From assembly GCA_019751575.1 (NCBI GenBank), contig JAIENF010000515.1, positions 1 through 10,308 of the forward strand: a stretch of 10,308 nt of DNA, read 5' to 3'. This document shows positions 7,344 through 10,308 of this stretch, one piece after another. Origin of the DNA: Burkholderiales bacterium (GTDB lineage Bacteria > Pseudomonadota > Gammaproteobacteria > Burkholderiales > CAIKXV01). Each line of letters starts with the position of its first letter. Position 1 is the first letter of the stretch. The position numbers were made by a program, and so were the translations under genes. The notes under the pieces were generated by a model. The model was given only the letters and a program-made list of their open reading frames with translations. It was not told where the DNA came from and searched no databases.

Positions 7344-8420
7344 ATGCTCTTCGACACGTTTTCCGCCCGCTCGCTGCAACTCGCGAATCGAATGGTGATG
7401 GCCCCCCTGACACGAAGCCGTGCCACGCCCGAGCACTTGCCGAATGCACTGATGGCCGAGTACTACGGCCAGCGCGCGACGGCCGGCCTGATCATCACCG
7501 AGGGCACCTCTCCCAGTCCCGACGGCCTCGGCTACCCGCGCATTCCCGGTCTTTACGACGCGGCGCAGGCGCAAGCATGGAAGGCGACCACCACTGCCGT
7601 CCACCAGCGGGGCGGCAGGATCTTCGTGCAGTTCATGCACTGCGGGCGCGTGGCGCATGTCGACAACCTGCCGGACGGCGCCGAGGTGCTCGGGCCCGGC
7701 ACCGTGGCCTGCCCGGGCGAGATGTACACCGACACCCAGGGCATGCAGCCGCACAGCCCGCCCCGCGCGATGACCGGAGACGACCTTGAAACGGTCATCG
7801 ACGAGCACGTGGCTGCCGCGAAGCTGGCTGTCGATGCCGGCTTCGACGGCGTCGAACTGCACGGCGCCAACGGCTACCTGATCGAGCAGTTCCTGAACCC
7901 GCTGGTCAACCTGCGCAGCGACGGCTATGGCGGCAGCATCGAACGCCGCAACCGCCTCGCGCTCGAGATCGCGCGCGCCACGATTGCTGCCATCGGCCGC
8001 GACCGGGTCGGCATCAGGCTGTCGCCCTATGGCGTGTTCAACGGCACCGGCGCGTTCCCCGAGGTCGAGGCGCAGTACCTCATGCTGGCCCACTCGCTCT
8101 CCACGCTGGGGCTGCTGTACCTGCACCTCGTAGATCATTCGTCGATGGGTGCGCCGCCGGTGCCCGCAGACTTCAAGCTGAAGCTGCGCGCGGGCTTCAA
8201 CGGACTGTTCATCCTGTCCGGCGGTTTCGACCGCGCCAGTGCCGAGCAGGCCCTGCTCGACAAGCGGGGCGACCTGGTCGCCTTCGGGCGTCCGTTCCTG
8301 GCCAACCCAGACCTCGTCGCGCGCATGCGCAAGGACGCCCCGCTCAATGCACCGGACGAGGCCACCTTCTACGTGCCCGGCGCCCGGGGCTACACCGATT
8401 ACCCGGCCCTCGCGGCCTGA
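7344..8420 (+). CDS. Alkene reductase, Old Yellow Enzyme family
   Basis: This FMN enzyme should use NAD(P)H to reduce activated C=C bonds of enals, enones, maleimides or nitro compounds; it is cytosolic. The 358-residue TIM barrel matches the family (about 350-370). It begins MLFDTFSARSLQLANRMVMAPLTR with the flavin-contacting threonine T23. The active site is H173-GA-N176-G-Y178 in ELHGANGYLIEQFLNP: the H/N substrate-binding pair and the tyrosine proton donor, with the spacing of yeast OYE1. Next come NLRSDGYGGSIERR, VGIRLSPYG, ILSGGFD and AFGRPFLANPDLV, which hold the FMN phosphate sites. The usual QLWHVGR motif reads QFMHCGR here. Oleate hydratase follows on the same strand after 62 bases, so an operon is likely. 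A palindrome upstream may be its operator. NemA or XenA-like names would fit, but sequence alone does not settle which. Confidence 0.94.
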   Translation: MLFDTFSARSLQLANRMVMAPLTRSRATPEHLPNALMAEYYGQRATAGLIITEGTSPSPDGLGYPRIPGLYDAAQAQAWKATTTAVHQRGGRIFVQFMHCGRVAHVDNLPDGAEVLGPGTVACPGEMYTDTQGMQPHSPPRAMTGDDLETVIDEHVAAAKLAVDAGFDGVELHGANGYLIEQFLNPLVNLRSDGYGGSIERRNRLALEIARATIAAIGRDRVGIRLSPYGVFNGTGAFPEVEAQYLMLAHSLSTLGLLYLHLVDHSSMGAPPVPADFKLKLRAGFNGLFILSGGFDRASAEQALLDKRGDLVAFGRPFLANPDLVARMRKDAPLNAPDEATFYVPGARGYTDYPALAA

Positions 8421-8482
8421 TCGCCGCCTTCGCGCACCGGCGCCCGGCGACCGCGTGCATCGAGCCGAACAAGGGGAGCCTC

Positions 8483-10252
8483 ATGTACTACAGCAGCGGC
8501 AATTACGAAGCCTTCGCCCGCCCGCGCAAGCCCGACGGCGTGGATGACAAGACAGCCTGGTTCGTCGGCTCGGGTCTCGCGTCACTGGCGGGCGCGGCCT
8601 TCCTGGTCCGTGATGGGCAGATGCCGGGCAACCGGATAACCATCCTGGAACGGCAACTGTTGCCCGGCGGCGCGCTCGATGGAACGAAGGTGCCGGAAAA
8701 GGGGTTCGTGATCCGCGGCGGGCGCGAGATGGAAGAGCACTTCGAGTGCCTGTGGGACCTGTACCGGTCGATCCCCTCGCTGGAGGTCGAGGGCGCCAGC
8801 GTGCTCGACGAGTTCTACCGGCTCGACAAGGACGACCCCAACCGCTCCTTGCAGCGCGCCACGGTGAATCGGGGCGAGGATGCGCATACCGACGGCCTGT
8901 TCACGCTCGGGGAACGGGCGCAGAAGGAAATCCTGAAGCTGTTCCTGGCGACCCGTGAAGACATGGAGGACAGGCGCGTCGACGAGGTGTTCGGGGAGGA
9001 GTTCCTCGGCAGCAATTTCTGGCTGTACTGGCGCACCATGTTCGCCTTCGAGCAATGGCACTCGGCACTGGAGATGAAGCTGTACCTGCACCGGTTCATC
9101 CACCAGATCGCCGGCATGCCGGACTTCTCCACGCTGAAGTTCACCCGCTTCAACCAGTACGAGTCGCTGGTGCTGCCGCTGGTCGAATGGCTGATCGGCC
9201 ATGGGGTGGTGTTCCGGTACGACACGGTGGTCACCGACGTCGATTTCGACATCGCCCCCGGCCGCAAGCAGGCCACCCGCATCCACTGGCAGAGCCAGGG
9301 CGCCGAAGGCGGCGTGGACCTCGGCCCCGACGACCTGCTGTTCATGACCATCGGCTCGCTCACCGAGAACTCCGACGACGGCGACCACCACACGCCGGCG
9401 AAGCTCGACGTGGGCCCGGCGCCGGCCTGGGACCTGTGGCGGCGCATCGCCGCGAAGGATCCGGCGTTCGGACGACCCGACGTGTTCGGCGCGCACATCC
9501 CCGAAACGAAGTGGGAGTCGGCGACCGTCACCACGCTCGACCCGCGCATCCCGAAGTACATCGCCAGGATCGCCCGGCGCGATCCGTTCAGCGGCAAGGT
9601 CGTCACCGGCGGCATCGTGACGGCAAAGGACTCCGCGTGGCTCCTGAGCTGGACGGTGAACCGGCAACCGCACTTCAAGGCCCAGCCCCAGGACCAGGTC
9701 GTGGTCTGGATCTACGGGCTGTTCGTCGAGAAGCCGGGTGACTACGTGAAGAAGCCCCTGCAGGACTGCACGGGCGAGGAGATCACCCGGGAATGGCTCT
9801 ACCACATGGGCGTGCCCGTCGAGGACATCCCGGAACTGGCTGCCACCGGTGCCAGGACGGTGCCGGTCATGATGCCGTACGTCACGGCGTTCTTCATGCC
9901 GCGCCGGGCCGGCGATCGCCCGGACGTGGTCCCGGCCGGTTCGGTCAACTTTGCCTTCATCGGCCAGTTCGCCGAATCCAGGCAGCACGACTGCATCTTC
10001 ACCACCGAGTACTCGGTACGCACGCCGATGGAGGCGGTCTACACGCTGCTCGGTGTCGAACGCGGCGTGCCGGAGGTGTTCAACTCCACCTACGACATCC
10101 GCATGCTCCTGGCTGCATCCGCCTGCCTGCGGGACGGCAAGGCGATCGACATCCCGGGCCCCGCCTTCCTGCGCAACATCCTGATGAAGGAACTCGACAA
10201 GACCCAGATCGGTGCCCTGCTGCGCGAGTCCAGGCTCATCGGGGACGACTGA
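8483..10252 (+). CDS. ohyA: Oleate hydratase (FAD-dependent)
   Basis: Oleate hydratase adds water across the cis-9 double bond of unsaturated fatty acids to give 10-hydroxy acids, using FAD structurally. In other bacteria it detoxifies antimicrobial unsaturated fatty acids and acts at the membrane surface. The 589-residue length matches the family (591 in Staphylococcus aureus). Seen are MYYSSGNYEAFARP, the Rossmann motif GSGLASLAGAAFLVRDG (29-45), ILERQLLPGGALDG, and RGGREMEEHFECLWDLY with E82 (78-94). EMKLYLHRF carries Y201; E82 and Y201 sit at the same numbers as the catalytic pair I recall for the S. aureus enzyme. Later come RFNQYESLVLPL, TIGSLTENS and a C-terminal FIGQFAESRQHDCIFTTEYSVRTPMEA block. 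The start ATG has AAGGGGAG ending four bases upstream. All core residues are present, so it looks functional. Confidence 0.96.
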   Translation: MYYSSGNYEAFARPRKPDGVDDKTAWFVGSGLASLAGAAFLVRDGQMPGNRITILERQLLPGGALDGTKVPEKGFVIRGGREMEEHFECLWDLYRSIPSLEVEGASVLDEFYRLDKDDPNRSLQRATVNRGEDAHTDGLFTLGERAQKEILKLFLATREDMEDRRVDEVFGEEFLGSNFWLYWRTMFAFEQWHSALEMKLYLHRFIHQIAGMPDFSTLKFTRFNQYESLVLPLVEWLIGHGVVFRYDTVVTDVDFDIAPGRKQATRIHWQSQGAEGGVDLGPDDLLFMTIGSLTENSDDGDHHTPAKLDVGPAPAWDLWRRIAAKDPAFGRPDVFGAHIPETKWESATVTTLDPRIPKYIARIARRDPFSGKVVTGGIVTAKDSAWLLSWTVNRQPHFKAQPQDQVVVWIYGLFVEKPGDYVKKPLQDCTGEEITREWLYHMGVPVEDIPELAATGARTVPVMMPYVTAFFMPRRAGDRPDVVPAGSVNFAFIGQFAESRQHDCIFTTEYSVRTPMEAVYTLLGVERGVPEVFNSTYDIRMLLAASACLRDGKAIDIPGPAFLRNILMKELDKTQIGALLRESRLIGDD

Positions 10253-10262
10253 CCCTGCGTCA

Positions 10263-10308
10263 TCACTCCGAGGTCCTGCCGTCGAAATGCTCGCGGTCTG
10301 CCTCGGCA
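10263..10308 (-). CDS. Possible C-terminal tail of a minus-strand gene (cut by right edge)
   Basis: A frame open to the right edge reads AEADREHFDGRTSE and stops with TGA (complement of 10263-10265), 10 bases past the oleate hydratase stop. The amino-acid mix looks like a soluble protein end, and a convergent gene would fit the tight packing seen elsewhere. Fifteen codons in GC-rich DNA are too few to prove coding, and I recognise no family. Other frames cannot be excluded. Confidence 0.3.
   Translation of the reverse strand, partial: AEADREHFDGRTSE

Noticed and set aside
5900..7426. 508-codon minus-strand ORF opposite the nitroreductase
   Set aside because: Only its stretch around 7028-7132 is meaningful, as the middle piece of the oxidoreductase relic. 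The rest is antisense to the nitroreductase.
7037..7789. Plus-strand ORF across the relic and the start of the alkene reductase
   Set aside because: It is out of frame with the alkene reductase and antisense to the relic, and its sequence is low-complexity and arginine-rich.
8582..9988. 468-codon minus-strand ORF opposite oleate hydratase
   Set aside because: It is an antisense frame within a complete, motif-verified gene, and its composition is typical of shadow ORFs.

Overview
The window is high-GC bacterial DNA with dense, ordinary protein-coding genes. The nitrogen regulators (NtrB/NtrC), malate synthase A, ExoIII and oleate hydratase read like Gammaproteobacteria, most likely Xanthomonadaceae (Lysobacter, Luteimonas or Xanthomonas relatives). 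That placement comes from recognising protein families, not from a search.

Left part, plus strand (1-3869): the 3' part of the nitrogen sensor kinase gene glnL/ntrB, the complete response-regulator gene glnG/ntrC, then aceB (malate synthase A) behind its own probable promoter. The window opens inside an ORF whose first ~43 codons are not NtrB. They look like a piece of a peptidase S10 serine carboxypeptidase, joined in frame to NtrB exactly where both families carry a D-L-R motif. The hybrid lacks the kinase's phospho-accepting histidine.

Middle, minus strand (3859-5659): three genes in one direction. In order of transcription these are a rhodanese-domain lipoprotein, ExoIII/AP endonuclease xthA with a TTG start, and a small two-helix membrane protein with a C-terminal zinc ribbon. 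The last one ends 11 bases inside the 3' end of aceB.

Right part, mainly plus strand (5855-10252): a Tat-exported Acg-type FMN nitroreductase, an Old Yellow Enzyme alkene reductase and an oleate hydratase, the last two probably co-transcribed. Between the nitroreductase and the alkene reductase lies a 226-base minus-strand relic of a zinc-independent NADP-dependent oxidoreductase (2-alkenal/curcumin reductase type). Its start region, a central piece and its C-terminus survive in three different frames. A 16-base palindrome sits midway between the starts of the relic and the alkene reductase, which suggests a once-shared divergent operator. Together these genes suggest a flavoenzyme group that handles unsaturated fatty acids and reactive alkenes or quinones (inference). 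The last 46 bases may hold the tail of another minus-strand gene.

I see no rRNA, tRNA, CRISPR array, insertion sequence, prophage or defence system, and no convincing factor-independent terminator. No wholly new system is evident. The items most worth attention are the carboxypeptidase-NtrB junction, the oxidoreductase relic and the palindrome beside it.
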